From Weissella diestrammenae (GTDB lineage Bacteria > Bacillota > Bacilli > Lactobacillales > Lactobacillaceae), in NCBI RefSeq assembly GCF_014397255.1, contig NZ_CP060724.1:1364001-1428000 (forward strand): a stretch of 64,000 bases of DNA, in the 5' to 3' direction. Position 1 is the stretch's first letter. Each line of letters begins with the position of its first letter. A program made the position numbers and the translations under genes. This document shows, one piece after another, positions 16,516 to 25,821 of the stretch. The notes under the pieces are model-generated. The model saw only the letters and a program-made list of their open reading frames with translations. It did no database searches and was not told the DNA's origin.

Positions 16516-17408
16516 TTAGACAATTTAATTTAATTAATTCGCTGGGTGAAAGAAAACAGTTGAATGATTTAAATTCGTTCGCTTATAATCCCACTGGACT
16601 TGGCTTGTCGATGAGCAATGAATATTATGGTGCCAATGCTAATTTCGTTGGTATAGGCATCGGTGCAGACCAAACATCAATCAAATTTAACGTACTATTT
16701 GGCGCTAATGGTGGTAATGCATATCAAGATTACTCTAATTTCATTAAATATTTAGATTTAACACCGCTTCAGATTGAGTATCAAACTGATGCAGGTGTTT
16801 TTTTGAAGGATGTGAATTTTAAGGAATTGACGAAAAGTGAAATTAACGAATGGAATGTGATAGATGAAGAAATCACATTCGAATCATTAACGCCTTGGTA
16901 TCGAGAAATGAGCGGGAATAGTGTCATTTATTCTGATCAAGATGGCGATGGAAAGATTTATATCAATAATTCGTCAGAGAATAATACTGGATTCTATGCA
17001 TACGATTATGTGTATGAAGAGCCAGCGGCAAGCACTGACAATAAATATTTCCATATCAAGAATGAAAGTGTTTATTTAGGTGCATCAACTGGAAGTCCAC
17101 TGACTGTAATTATTCATGGTCCAGTTACTAATCCAGCATGGGAATTGCATGTAAATAGTGAATTATTGTTTAGTGACAGGTATTTTATTGATATTCCAGC
17201 AGGTGACACGTTAGTGGTTTCATCCGTCCCGCAGAATGAACGAGTTGAGCTTATTGGAATCGATGGAACTGTGTCAAATGTGTATTCGGCACAAGATTAT
17301 ACGAAATCTAACTTCGTTAATATTCCAAAGGGTGAAAGCACACTGATTTTTGATGTTGGCAGCGCCAAGGTTGAGTATACGTACCGTGAAGAAAGGCTGG
17401 TGGTCTAA
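16512..17408 (+). CDS. Distal tail protein (Dit)
   Basis: A 298-residue protein overlapping the tape measure stop by four bases. The N-terminal Dit belt domain begins IRQFNLINSLGERKQLNDLNSFAYNPTGLGLSMSNEY, typical of siphophage tail component (PF05709) proteins. The C-terminal half is beta-rich. A hexameric ring of Dit forms the hub between tail tube and baseplate. The next gene overlaps by one base. Confidence 0.85.
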   Translation: MIRQFNLINSLGERKQLNDLNSFAYNPTGLGLSMSNEYYGANANFVGIGIGADQTSIKFNVLFGANGGNAYQDYSNFIKYLDLTPLQIEYQTDAGVFLKDVNFKELTKSEINEWNVIDEEITFESLTPWYREMSGNSVIYSDQDGDGKIYINNSSENNTGFYAYDYVYEEPAASTDNKYFHIKNESVYLGASTGSPLTVIIHGPVTNPAWELHVNSELLFSDRYFIDIPAGDTLVVSSVPQNERVELIGIDGTVSNVYSAQDYTKSNFVNIPKGESTLIFDVGSAKVEYTYREERLVV

Positions 17409-18463
17409 TGAGTACACCACTAGGAATCTGGGTATTATCCAGTGATGGAAATTTTGATACCGTACACGTGACTACTTCATACAATTGGGAGATTAACAAT
17501 GACTATATATCATCAGAACAATCGACATTCGAATTGCTAGATAACGGACCAATTGTTGAAGGTCAATTTATTATTGCAAAGCGATTGCATACCGCTGATG
17601 TAATCTATATCGGTATTATTAATGCGTTTGAGAATGGTCAAGTAAAGACTGGGTTGATGCAAACAGGGTTAAATTACGACATTATCATGCGCCCGGGATC
17701 AGGTAAGGATATTAACGCGCATCTAGCAGCCTTGATTAAGAACAACAATTCAAAAAATCAGCCACTTGGTGCGGTTTCTGAAATAGAAGTTGATGGTGAT
17801 GCTTCAGCATGGTCATACCAGCAAGAAGATGCCGTAAAAGTAAAAAACATGCTGAGTTATTTTACTCATATGTTCAAAAAATACAGAAACATTTTGACAT
17901 TTCAATTGAGTTCAAACGGTATTTCTGGTCGATTATCGAAATCAACCAAAAATCTAGCTTTAAAGAATAATTCAATTGATTTTGTTGATTGGGATGTATC
18001 TGTTAGCCCTGCTGATACTGGTACGAATAATTTAATCATCTATTCGATTGATAGTACACCAACGGTACCGAAAATTCTTTCAAGTTGGTATTTAACGCGT
18101 GGCGGTGATTTAACGCAGTCAATCGATGACAATGTGCGCGTGCCTGTTCTATCAAAAGGCGTTATCTATGAAAGTTATAAGGATGATGAAACAGGTGAAA
18201 TTCCAAGTTATCAAGAGATAGCTGAAAGTGAATTAAAGGCATCAACGTATGCACATGAGATTAACGTTTCAATCCGAAACGAATCAAAGCTAGTGCAGTT
18301 TGCTGATTTTAATTCGATTGGGGCGTTGGCCACAATTACGTATGACAACACAATTTATCAATCGGTACTTACTGGTTGGACTATGAAAAGCGACAATGCA
18401 TTCACCACGTTTATGTTTGGTAATGTGCGTTCGTCACTATCTGATTTATTGGAGGATGAATAA
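17408..18463 (+). CDS. Tail hub protein (short Tal, gp27-like)
   Basis: A 351-residue protein in the tail-associated hub position after Dit, started by a TAATG overlap. The N-terminal region (IWVLSSDGNFDTVHVTTSYNW) and the mixed beta segments fit the gp27-like N-terminal domain of Tal proteins. No lysin or peptidase domain is attached, so this is a short Tal. It should form the trimeric plug of the tail. A one-base overlap couples it to the next baseplate gene. Confidence 0.7.
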   Translation: MSTPLGIWVLSSDGNFDTVHVTTSYNWEINNDYISSEQSTFELLDNGPIVEGQFIIAKRLHTADVIYIGIINAFENGQVKTGLMQTGLNYDIIMRPGSGKDINAHLAALIKNNNSKNQPLGAVSEIEVDGDASAWSYQQEDAVKVKNMLSYFTHMFKKYRNILTFQLSSNGISGRLSKSTKNLALKNNSIDFVDWDVSVSPADTGTNNLIIYSIDSTPTVPKILSSWYLTRGGDLTQSIDDNVRVPVLSKGVIYESYKDDETGEIPSYQEIAESELKASTYAHEINVSIRNESKLVQFADFNSIGALATITYDNTIYQSVLTGWTMKSDNAFTTFMFGNVRSSLSDLLEDE

Positions 18464-19482
18464 TGACAATTGAAGGGTATCAATTTGATAGAGCAAAAGT
18501 AACTGCAAAAGCGGATGCAACTTTGTACGATTCGTTAGCAGGTGATCAATCACACATTCTGAAAGGCTTCGGGGATGAAATGTCTGTGACATCGACCGGT
18601 TTGAATTTGACTGTAGGAACTGGCTTAGCATTAATTCAGGGACGGATGGTTAGAATTACTGAACCGGAGGCAATTTCGATTCCAGCAAACGTGAGTGGTT
18701 ATCTATCAATCACTATTGATTTAACAAAAGAGAATGAATCAACTGGGACACCGGGTAATTATGACTATGTTGTCACTAATAATCAGGTTGAAGTTGAATT
18801 TGTAACAAACATTATTTCGGGTGACTTGAACAATGATGAAATGATTAACAATTTCATCTTGGGAACGATCACATCGACAACGTCAGCCGTGACATTTGTA
18901 CAAGAAAAAACAAGTCTGATTGATGTATTTTCAAAACCTGCGAACGTTAAAGTGTGGCAGCCGAACATTGAATATGAAAGCGGTGATCTGATTACATTCG
19001 GAACAATGGGAACTCTAGAAACTGGTAAACTGGATAATCCTATGTTCAAAGCGTTGAAGACGCACAAATCTACAGATTCATTCCCATCTAATGTAGATGG
19101 CATCTGGCAATTGATTAATGTCGATGCATATTCTAAGAAATTTGTAGTTAAGACATTCGCTGTGGATTTCTATTTCAATCGTGTCGGGAATATGGTTAAT
19201 GTCTACACGCCAGCGTCTAAGTATGATATCGGGGACAGATACGATATTATGGGTGCTGAAAATATTCCGCTCATGAAACCAGAATGGCTCAGCGGTATAT
19301 CGGCTATTTCAATTGAACAAAGTTCAGGGGGGACATTCACAGGGATATTGTCGTTACAAGGGGATGGACATATTATTGCACGAGGTAATAATACTAAAGG
19401 AACTTTCTATGTTGGGCACTATCTAGTGACTAATCCAGCTGTGTGGGACGCTGGTGTGCCAGATAACGGAGAAACAGAATGA
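18463..19482 (+). CDS. Baseplate/tail fibre protein
   Basis: A 339-residue protein in the tail-tip gene cluster. The first 150 residues form a beta-rich domain resembling the N-terminus of baseplate proteins that start with a short trimerising segment (YQFDRAKVTAKADATLYDSL). The C-terminal half (about 165-330) is probably a receptor-facing or carbohydrate-binding domain with aromatic strands. It may provide attachment for the collagen-like protein encoded at 3.4 kb. Starts by TAATG overlap; ends by ATGA overlap with the probable holin. Confidence 0.65.
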   Translation: MTIEGYQFDRAKVTAKADATLYDSLAGDQSHILKGFGDEMSVTSTGLNLTVGTGLALIQGRMVRITEPEAISIPANVSGYLSITIDLTKENESTGTPGNYDYVVTNNQVEVEFVTNIISGDLNNDEMINNFILGTITSTTSAVTFVQEKTSLIDVFSKPANVKVWQPNIEYESGDLITFGTMGTLETGKLDNPMFKALKTHKSTDSFPSNVDGIWQLINVDAYSKKFVVKTFAVDFYFNRVGNMVNVYTPASKYDIGDRYDIMGAENIPLMKPEWLSGISAISIEQSSGGTFTGILSLQGDGHIIARGNNTKGTFYVGHYLVTNPAVWDAGVPDNGETE

Positions 19483-19733
19483 ATGTAAGTACGGAAGTTT
19501 TATTGGCGGTCGTTACTGGTATTGGTGGTGTATTCACAATCGTCATTAATTACCTGATTGGCCGTCAAAAAACAAATGAATTGAATAATGACCAACGCAT
19601 TCGTGATTTGAATAAAAAGGTCGATAAATTGATTCAGGACGTGATGAAATTAACACGAGAGAATGCTGAATTAAAAGTTGAAAATACCATGCTCAAAAGT
19701 GAGCTTGATAAGTTGCAAAGCAAGAAAGGATAA
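19479..19733 (+). CDS. Probable holin or XhlA-like lysis protein
   Basis: An 84-residue protein: one N-terminal membrane helix (residues about 7-27, LLAVVTGIGGVFTIVINYLI) followed by a coiled coil with heptad leucines up to the C-terminus. This is the layout of hemolysin XhlA and related holin-associated proteins, which lie between tail and endolysin genes as here. Because the endolysin has its own signal peptide, this protein may only trigger or depolarise rather than export it. Confidence 0.6.
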   Translation: MNVSTEVLLAVVTGIGGVFTIVINYLIGRQKTNELNNDQRIRDLNKKVDKLIQDVMKLTRENAELKVENTMLKSELDKLQSKKG

Positions 19734-19737
19734 TAGA

Positions 19738-20973
19738 ATGAAAATCAATAAATTTTTCAAGGGACTGCTTGCAGCCCTTTTTATTTTCGGGTTCACAGCA
19801 CCAGTTAGTGCGGCCGTTGGAGACCATGGCGTTGATTGGGCTGTATATCAAGGTGACTATGGTAAGTTTGGTTATGCACACGATAAATTCTCAATCTCGC
19901 AGATTGGGGGCTACACAGGTGCAATATATGACCAATCAACGTATAAGACACAAGTGCAGTCAAGTATTGCACAAGGCAAGCGAGCACACACTTATATTTG
20001 GTGGCAGAATGTGACGGATAACGGCACAGCTGATTATGTGCTAAATTACTTTTTACCAAAGGTTCAAACACCTAAGGGTTCGATTGTAGCGCTTGACGTT
20101 GAATCTGGCTGGCAAAATACAGATACAATTCTGTATGCTCTGCAACGCATTAAAGATGCTGGATATACACCATTATTGTATGGATATAAAAATTTCTTGG
20201 TCAATAACACTGATTTGAATCGTATCGCTGATAGTTACGGACTGTGGCTTGCAGAATATCCAAATTATGAAGTCACACCAGAGCCAAATTATAACTACTT
20301 CCCATCCTTCAAAAACGTGCAAGTGTTCCAATTTACATCAACATATATTGCTGGTGGATTAGATGGTAACGTTGATTTAACAGGGGTTACTGATAATGGT
20401 TATACAAAGGGTAAACCCGATACGGATACCCCTGCTATTGACGCAGGACAAGGCGCTGATGATACCAGTAAAAAGAAAATTGATGTTGGCACAACTGTGA
20501 AGGTAAACTTTGGCGCTAGTCATTATGCTACTGGTGAATTGATTCCAGACTACATTAAGGGAGTAGCGCACAAGGTAATTCAACGCGATGGCAACCGTGT
20601 ATTGCTTGATGATATTTACTCATGGGTAAACGTTAAAGACGTTGAAATTCTGGACGATGGCAACGCTACTGCATCGTTCTCAAACGTTTATGTATTAGAC
20701 AGTTGGCAAGTATGGCAAGGTCGATGGTATGGTGTGAATAACGATATGTCAGTTGCACCGATTGACTATAATAACTATATTCCAGCTACACCAATTACGA
20801 TGACTGATCGATTTGGTAATCGGTTATCAGACCAATCAATTCATGGTAATAACGGCGTGGTTGAATTCTTTACATTGAATGGTAACTATCAAGTGTTAGA
20901 ACGTAGCGGAGCATATGTGAAACTAAGTATTGACGGCGAGCCAGTCTGGTTGAAGTCTGCGTATGTAAATTAA
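19738..20973 (+). CDS. Endolysin: secreted GH25 muramidase with C-terminal SH3-like wall-binding repeats
   Basis: ATG 19738 gives 411 residues. A Sec signal peptide occupies about residues 1-24 (MKINKFFKGLLAALFIFGF, ending VSAA). The GH25 catalytic domain (about 26-220) shows GVDWAVYQGD, IALDVES with the catalytic acids, and WLAEYP. After a linker (about 220-250), two SH3-like domains follow (VKVNFGASHYATGELIPDYIK, and the end region with VVEFFTLNGNYQVLERSG). It cuts the peptidoglycan glycan strand. A signal-peptide endolysin, as known from Oenococcus phages, reaches the wall by the Sec path. Terminator directly after. Confidence 0.92.
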   Translation: MKINKFFKGLLAALFIFGFTAPVSAAVGDHGVDWAVYQGDYGKFGYAHDKFSISQIGGYTGAIYDQSTYKTQVQSSIAQGKRAHTYIWWQNVTDNGTADYVLNYFLPKVQTPKGSIVALDVESGWQNTDTILYALQRIKDAGYTPLLYGYKNFLVNNTDLNRIADSYGLWLAEYPNYEVTPEPNYNYFPSFKNVQVFQFTSTYIAGGLDGNVDLTGVTDNGYTKGKPDTDTPAIDAGQGADDTSKKKIDVGTTVKVNFGASHYATGELIPDYIKGVAHKVIQRDGNRVLLDDIYSWVNVKDVEILDDGNATASFSNVYVLDSWQVWQGRWYGVNNDMSVAPIDYNNYIPATPITMTDRFGNRLSDQSIHGNNGVVEFFTLNGNYQVLERSGAYVKLSIDGEPVWLKSAYVN

Positions 20974-20978
20974 TAATT

Positions 20979-21018
20979 AAGCCCACCCGGTAGTTAATTC
21001 TATTGAGTGGGCTTTTTT
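20979..21018 (+). terminator. Terminator of late operon
   Basis: Stem AAGCCCAC paired with GTGGGCTT around a 20-base loop, followed by TTTTTT. It ends the morphogenesis and lysis operon, so the genes after it need their own promoters. Confidence 0.85.
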
Positions 21019-21026
21019 ATTTTGGC

Positions 21027-21054
21027 TTGAAAAATATTGGTTTTAAACTATACT
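21027..21054 (+). promoter_or_regulatory. Promoter of YolD-like gene
   Basis: TTGAAA (21027-21032), 16-base spacer, TATACT (21049-21054), about 35 bases before the ATG. The surrounding sequence is repeated in shortened form at 23181-23210. Confidence 0.6.
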
Positions 21055-21088
21055 ATATTAAGTTAAACCTAATAAAAGGAGATACGTA

Positions 21089-21469
21089 ATGAATCAAGAA
21101 ACAATCAATCAAGAAACATTAATAAGAGCAAAACGTTTTTTTGAAAATGACTATAAAGAGCGGGGAATGGTTAAATGGCAAGGTTATTATTTATCTGACC
21201 ATACGGAAGATGCTGAGAAAAATAGACTTGCACGTAAACAAGCGTACGAACAGGGGTGGATGCCAGAGATGAGTATGGTTGAGATTGGTGAGGTGTTATT
21301 CGATGCATACTCAAAGGGGCGTATGGTAGCCATACAGGAACGTGTAAGGCAAGATGAGTTTGTACCACAGTTAATTCATGGCGTTGTTAAGGGGTATGGC
21401 GAGACTGATATATTTGTCGGGAATCATCAAATTGAGATGAATAATATTCGTTGGGCGATAATAAAATGA
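21089..21469 (+). CDS. YolD-like protein (possible SOS/polymerase-associated)
   Basis: A 126-residue protein with an aaaaggagatacgt ribosome site. GMVKWQGYYLSDHTEDAEK near residue 26, and a C-terminal IGEVLFDAYSKGRMVAIQERV then VKGYGETDIFVGNHQIEMNNIRWAII, fit the YolD-like family found next to UmuC/DinB-type polymerases on LAB plasmids and phages. No umuC gene follows here. It is in the lysogenic-cargo zone after the lysin terminator and has its own promoter. If the family call is right it may bind or modulate translesion polymerase; it could also be an unrelated moron. Confidence 0.5.
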   Translation: MNQETINQETLIRAKRFFENDYKERGMVKWQGYYLSDHTEDAEKNRLARKQAYEQGWMPEMSMVEIGEVLFDAYSKGRMVAIQERVRQDEFVPQLIHGVVKGYGETDIFVGNHQIEMNNIRWAIIK

Positions 21470-21498
21470 TTAAATAAAATTTAAAGACTATAGTTATG

Positions 21499-21528
21499 TT
21501 GACTGTTTGACAAATATGCGTATATAAT
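21499..21528 (+). promoter_or_regulatory. Promoter of CmdTAC-like cassette
   Basis: TTGACT (21499-21504), 18-base spacer, perfect TATAAT (21523-21528), 34 bases before the ATG at 21563. A second TTGACA at 21507 is too close to the -10 to be used. The strong box suggests expression in the lysogen independent of the late operon. Confidence 0.65.
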
Positions 21529-21562
21529 TAGTTGTTTTGTATTCGATGTCAGGGGTAGCAGT

Positions 21563-22147
21563 ATGGATTGGGAACTATATCATGGAACAGAATTGAGTAA
21601 AAAGGCTTCCATATTAAAAAATGGGTTTACCATGCCTGGAAATACGAAATGGCCAGGAGATCTTGGACGTGGGGTATATACATTTTTAGATAATGATAAA
21701 TATGAGCAAAGTGCGGAAAATGCTGCTAAAATGTATGCTAAAAAATACAGACGATATAGCGAAAATTGTATAATTAAAATAGAAATACCTGATGTTGACG
21801 AATCAAGGGTTTGGAACCTGAATGACCAAGAAGAACTTGATAAACTTGTTGAAGCAAAAAAAGCTCTAAGAGAAGTAATTGATAAGAGAGTTGCTCAATT
21901 GGAAAAAGACAATGTGGGGACAAGTGTGGCTAATAGACATAACATAGACGGAATATTATTAGATGTTTACTGGGAGTATGCTGATTTAAGTAGTTTAGCC
22001 GATTATTTGGTTAAAGATAGGTGGGAAGATATAGAAAGCTATGAGACAAATTCGCATGGTGGACAGATTCCAAACTCAACGGTCGTAGTTATAAAAAATA
22101 GCGGCGTTATTAAAACAACACAGCTAAATGAAATTATGATATCATAA
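21563..22147 (+). CDS. ADP-ribosyltransferase-like toxin (CmdT-like)
   Basis: A 194-residue protein. It starts with LYHGTELSKKASILKNGF (His7 in YHGT) and then DLGRGVYTF (Tyr39). These are the first two positions of the H-Y-E/Q arrangement of diphtheria-toxin/PARP-type and DUF3990-like ADP-ribosyltransferases. The C-terminal HGGQIPNSTVVVIKN, with Gln168, would give the third position. The middle is helical. Together with a small gene and a SecB-like chaperone gene in the same transcript, this matches a CmdTAC-type module, in which the toxin ADP-ribosylates mRNA and stops translation after phage infection. The ribosome site is weak (aggggt), as often for toxins. Family call from motifs only. 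Confidence 0.65.
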   Translation: MDWELYHGTELSKKASILKNGFTMPGNTKWPGDLGRGVYTFLDNDKYEQSAENAAKMYAKKYRRYSENCIIKIEIPDVDESRVWNLNDQEELDKLVEAKKALREVIDKRVAQLEKDNVGTSVANRHNIDGILLDVYWEYADLSSLADYLVKDRWEDIESYETNSHGGQIPNSTVVVIKNSGVIKTTQLNEIMIS

Positions 22148-22194
22148 AGTTAATCTAGATTTAGATAATGATTTGAATTTATGAGGAGGCAATT

Positions 22195-22503
22195 ATGACA
22201 ATTTCAAAGGTAAAGGCCCCTAGAATTACAGAAGATCAATTAAAAGATTTTGAAAATTCACAAATTCTTGATGTAATTTTAAAAGATTTTTTTGAAATTA
22301 AGAAATCCGAATTTCAACAGGTTGATTTGTTTAATGAACTTTTATTTTCGGATGATGTAAAAGTTGAGCTACACAGAGTTGAAGATGTGGAAGATTTTGA
22401 GATGCATGTCGCTTCTGAAGTGCCTAATATAGTTAATTGGAATCATGAAGAAGTTACATTTGGATTCGTAGAAATAGACAAACAGGAGCAGGTTGCAGCA
22501 TAA
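22195..22503 (+). CDS. Small protein, candidate antitoxin (CmdA-like)
   Basis: A 102-residue acidic protein with a strong ribosome site (gaggaggcaatt), better than that of the upstream toxin. It starts 47 bases after the toxin stop and overlaps the SecB-like gene by one base (TAATG), so antitoxin and chaperone would be made together. I see no DNA-binding motif. The C-terminal tail (NWNHEEVTFGFVEIDKQEQVAA, shown in part) might be the chaperone-addiction segment. The function is inferred purely from position between toxin-like and chaperone-like genes. Confidence 0.55.
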   Translation: MTISKVKAPRITEDQLKDFENSQILDVILKDFFEIKKSEFQQVDLFNELLFSDDVKVELHRVEDVEDFEMHVASEVPNIVNWNHEEVTFGFVEIDKQEQVAA

Positions 22504-22910
22504 TGGCAGCATTTAAATTTAATGGTTTTAAAGTTTTGAGGATGAATTTTGAAGCGAAAGAAAAATTTGTCAAAGACGATCAAAATTATGAGTTTAATAT
22601 TGGACATGATTTTTCAATTAATGGTACTCATATGAGTGTGAAGTTAGGTACAAACAATACGAACGACTTCCCCTTTAAGTACAATGTACTTATACAAGGT
22701 GAATTTGATTATGTGGACTCAGAGGATTCAGATGGAATTGGGTTTAAAGCATTTAGAGCAAATGCTCTGGCTATTTTATTTCCCTATTTAAGAACCATTG
22801 TAGCCCAAGTTACTGCGATATCAGAATTTGAGGCAGTAACGTTACCAACGATAAATATGATTCAATATCTTGAAAATGCAGATCTGAGAGAAACAAATTC
22901 TCAAAATTAG
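22503..22910 (+). CDS. SecB-like chaperone (CmdC-like)
   Basis: A 135-residue protein. Residues about 86-124 carry the SecB C-terminal signature: ANALAILFPYLRTIVAQV, then a TLPTINMIQYLE ending, matching the LFPYAR and LPPINF-type positions of SecB (PF02556). The N-terminal part alternates like SecB beta strands. True SecB export chaperones are a proteobacterial feature. In other bacteria SecB-like proteins occur in toxin-antitoxin-chaperone modules, where they hold and protect the antitoxin. Its gene is coupled to the small gene upstream and is followed by a long terminator hairpin, so it is the last cassette member. Confidence 0.72.
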   Translation: MAAFKFNGFKVLRMNFEAKEKFVKDDQNYEFNIGHDFSINGTHMSVKLGTNNTNDFPFKYNVLIQGEFDYVDSEDSDGIGFKAFRANALAILFPYLRTIVAQVTAISEFEAVTLPTINMIQYLENADLRETNSQN

Positions 22911-22937
22911 ATGTCAATTAATTCATATGTGTTTAAA

Positions 22938-22983
22938 AATAAGCTATAACAAATAGTATTATTACTATTTGTTATAGCTTATT
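22938..22983. terminator. Long perfect hairpin, probable bidirectional terminator
   Basis: A 21-base arm starting AATAAGCTATAAC is followed by TTAT and its exact reverse complement ending GCTTATT. Runs of A and T flank both sides, so it can stop transcription in both directions. It closes the CmdTAC-like cassette. Confidence 0.75.
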
Positions 22984-23766
22984 ATTATTTACTTAATCTT
23001 AGAACGCTTGGCTATTAGATAATGAATAAAATTAAGATAAGATGATTGTGAAATAATAATAGAATCATCTGAATTATCGTAGTATGTTTTGACCTGTCAG
23101 TGCAACTTGGCTACTGTTGATGACCTTGAAAAAATAAAAACACCGTTTAAGGCAGAATGACGACGTTATTCGATGCTGGTCTTGAAAAATATTGTTATTA
23201 AGTTAGACCTTTTGCACCAATTTTGCACCAAAAATCGTCAAAAAGGCTTTATAATAGCGTTTATACATTCCCACGTACTATGAATCGTTTGCGTCCGTAA
23301 AACATTGTTAAGTCGCTGTCGTTGGCTATATACCAACGATAGACGGCTTTTTATTATGCATTATAATTCGTTTTCTTTCGTGATAATTCATTAAAAATTC
23401 GCACCATTTTTGCACAAGATGGTTAAAGATATTAAATTATATTATTTAAATAATAATCGTTTATGTTTTTTATCTGAATATTTGCAAGCGACTCAGTACA
23501 ATTAAGTTTATATGTGGAATGGCCGTATAACGGCAGCCTTTTGGAATCTGAACGTTAATTTTCTTGTTTTGTAAATGAGGGTGAGGACGTCAATGACCTG
23601 AATTTATCAATAATTTCCGGTAATCAATAATGAATATTGCTTTGTGATGAACATGAATACACTATGCGTTTGAAATATATTTCGATGTATAATTAATTTT
23701 AAATGTACTAAAAGTAAGTGAAATGATAAAATGAGACTATTAAAATGTATTGGGGGAAGGATTACT
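22984..23766. other. Gene-free prophage right end with candidate attR and integrase arm sites
   Basis: No supportable gene in this stretch. It contains the direct repeat of the YolD promoter region (23181-23210). Two tandem TTTTGCACCA copies lie at 23211-23230, and a related CGCACCATTTTTGCAC lies near 23401; both resemble integrase arm-type sites. A short frame ends with TAA at 23298-23300, just before a terminator. The prophage boundary (attR) is probably between about 23.2 and 23.5 kb. The core cannot be fixed because attL and the integrase lie outside the window. Confidence 0.4.
23312..23353 (+). terminator. Terminator near prophage end
   Basis: Stem GTCGTTGG paired with CCAACGAT around CTATATA, extended on both sides, followed by TTTTT. 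It may belong to a host gene remnant that ends at 23300. Confidence 0.65.
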
Positions 23767-24498
23767 ATGACTTTTTTTGAAAAACAGAAAGGCCAGACAG
23801 AACTGCCAATTATTGATAATTCAATTAGTACCAAAACAGCATTATTATTAATTGTGGTACCAACTGTCATCTTTATGGCTTTGGTTTACCTGAGTTTTCA
23901 GTTTCCAATCACAAATGAATTTATGAATTTCATAACTTATAGTTTGTCACCATTTCTAGCGTTGACAGGTAGCTTATGGTTAATCCTAGGTCGGCAGATA
24001 AATGAATTGTTTAAAGGCCGATTAACAGGGAATTTTTTAATTTGGTTGTTAACGTTTATTAGTATTTTTATCTATAATATTTTAATTGGTCATGTGATGA
24101 CCTTCTTTCACTTGCCGATGGCTAACAACTTGGCTGTTGAACAGTCCGTTGGTAATCATTCAATCATCATTGAGGGCATAAATAATTTTTTTGGCCTGTT
24201 TAGTGAGGAATTATTTGCAATTCCAGTGTTTATTGGTTTTACAGCGTTATTTTTTCAAACATATAAAATGAACCGAGATTTAAGTATTTACCTTGGCTTG
24301 CTATTTTCAATGATTTTGTTTGGTTTGGCGCACTTTGAAGCATATAGTTGGCACATTTGGCAAATGATGCTAATGATTGGCGCCTTGCGCTTCTTTATTA
24401 CGGGGCTATATATTCGAACAAAGAATATTTTAATTCCGTTTTCATTGCATTATATATACGACATGTTACTTATTTCATTACCAATAATTTTTCATTAG
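23767..24498 (+). CDS. CPBP-family intramembrane metalloprotease
   Basis: ATG 23767 is chosen since gggggaagg lies just upstream; an in-frame ATG at 23731 is the alternative. 243 residues with about seven hydrophobic segments. CPBP (CAAX/Abi, PF02517) motifs: the Glu-Glu pair in FGLFSEELFA, FGLAHFEAY with the first His, and SLHYIYD with the last His-x-x-x-D. The usual Arg three residues after Glu-Glu is absent. In lactic acid bacteria such proteins serve in bacteriocin immunity or surface processing. It is monocistronic and the first gene past the prophage. Confidence 0.78.
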   Translation: MTFFEKQKGQTELPIIDNSISTKTALLLIVVPTVIFMALVYLSFQFPITNEFMNFITYSLSPFLALTGSLWLILGRQINELFKGRLTGNFLIWLLTFISIFIYNILIGHVMTFFHLPMANNLAVEQSVGNHSIIIEGINNFFGLFSEELFAIPVFIGFTALFFQTYKMNRDLSIYLGLLFSMILFGLAHFEAYSWHIWQMMLMIGALRFFITGLYIRTKNILIPFSLHYIYDMLLISLPIIFH

Positions 24499-24614
24499 AA
24501 AATCATCGAAATTTGAAGCATTGGACTTATTTGTTTAGATTAAATAACGCTTGTTTTATTAAATTACAGTGTGAAAAGTTGTAGATTATCCGACGTTGAG
24601 TGTTCATACAAACT

Positions 24615-24643
24615 TTGACAAAAAATCACAAAACGTTCATACT
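24615..24643 (+). promoter_or_regulatory. ldh promoter candidate
   Basis: TTGACA (24615-24620), 17-base spacer, CATACT (24638-24643), 50 bases upstream of the ldh start. GTTCATAC occurs twice nearby, at 24602 and 24635, and might be a regulator site. Confidence 0.5.
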
Positions 24644-24647
24644 TTAG

Positions 24648-25652
<1,005 letters not shown>

Positions 25653-25700
25653 TTGGTTAATTGAGAAAATAGGTTGGCGTTACTGCTGAACTTGAACTGA

Positions 25701-25738
25701 AACTCACAAATTGGAGAAGTCCAACTTGTGAGTTTTTG
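25701..25738 (+). terminator. ldh terminator
   Basis: AACTCACAA and TTGGA pair with TCCAA and TTGTGAGTT around GAAG, followed by TTTTTG. Confidence 0.85.
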
Positions 25739-25821
25739 TTATGTTCTTTGATTAAGATCGTCGAGTTAGCATGTTTTCAGGTATACTAAAATTATAACTA
25801 TGAATGAACTGAGGACAAAAA

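Noticed and set aside
21507-21528. TTGACA as -35 box of the CmdTAC-like promoter
   Set aside because: Only ten bases separate it from TATAAT; TTGACT at 21499 has normal spacing.
23241-23300. 3' end of a recognisable host target gene at attR (frame ending NSVYTFPRTMNRLRP)
   Set aside because: The frame is too short and has a stop shortly upstream; I could not match it to a known protein end, so it is only mentioned as part of the candidate attR.
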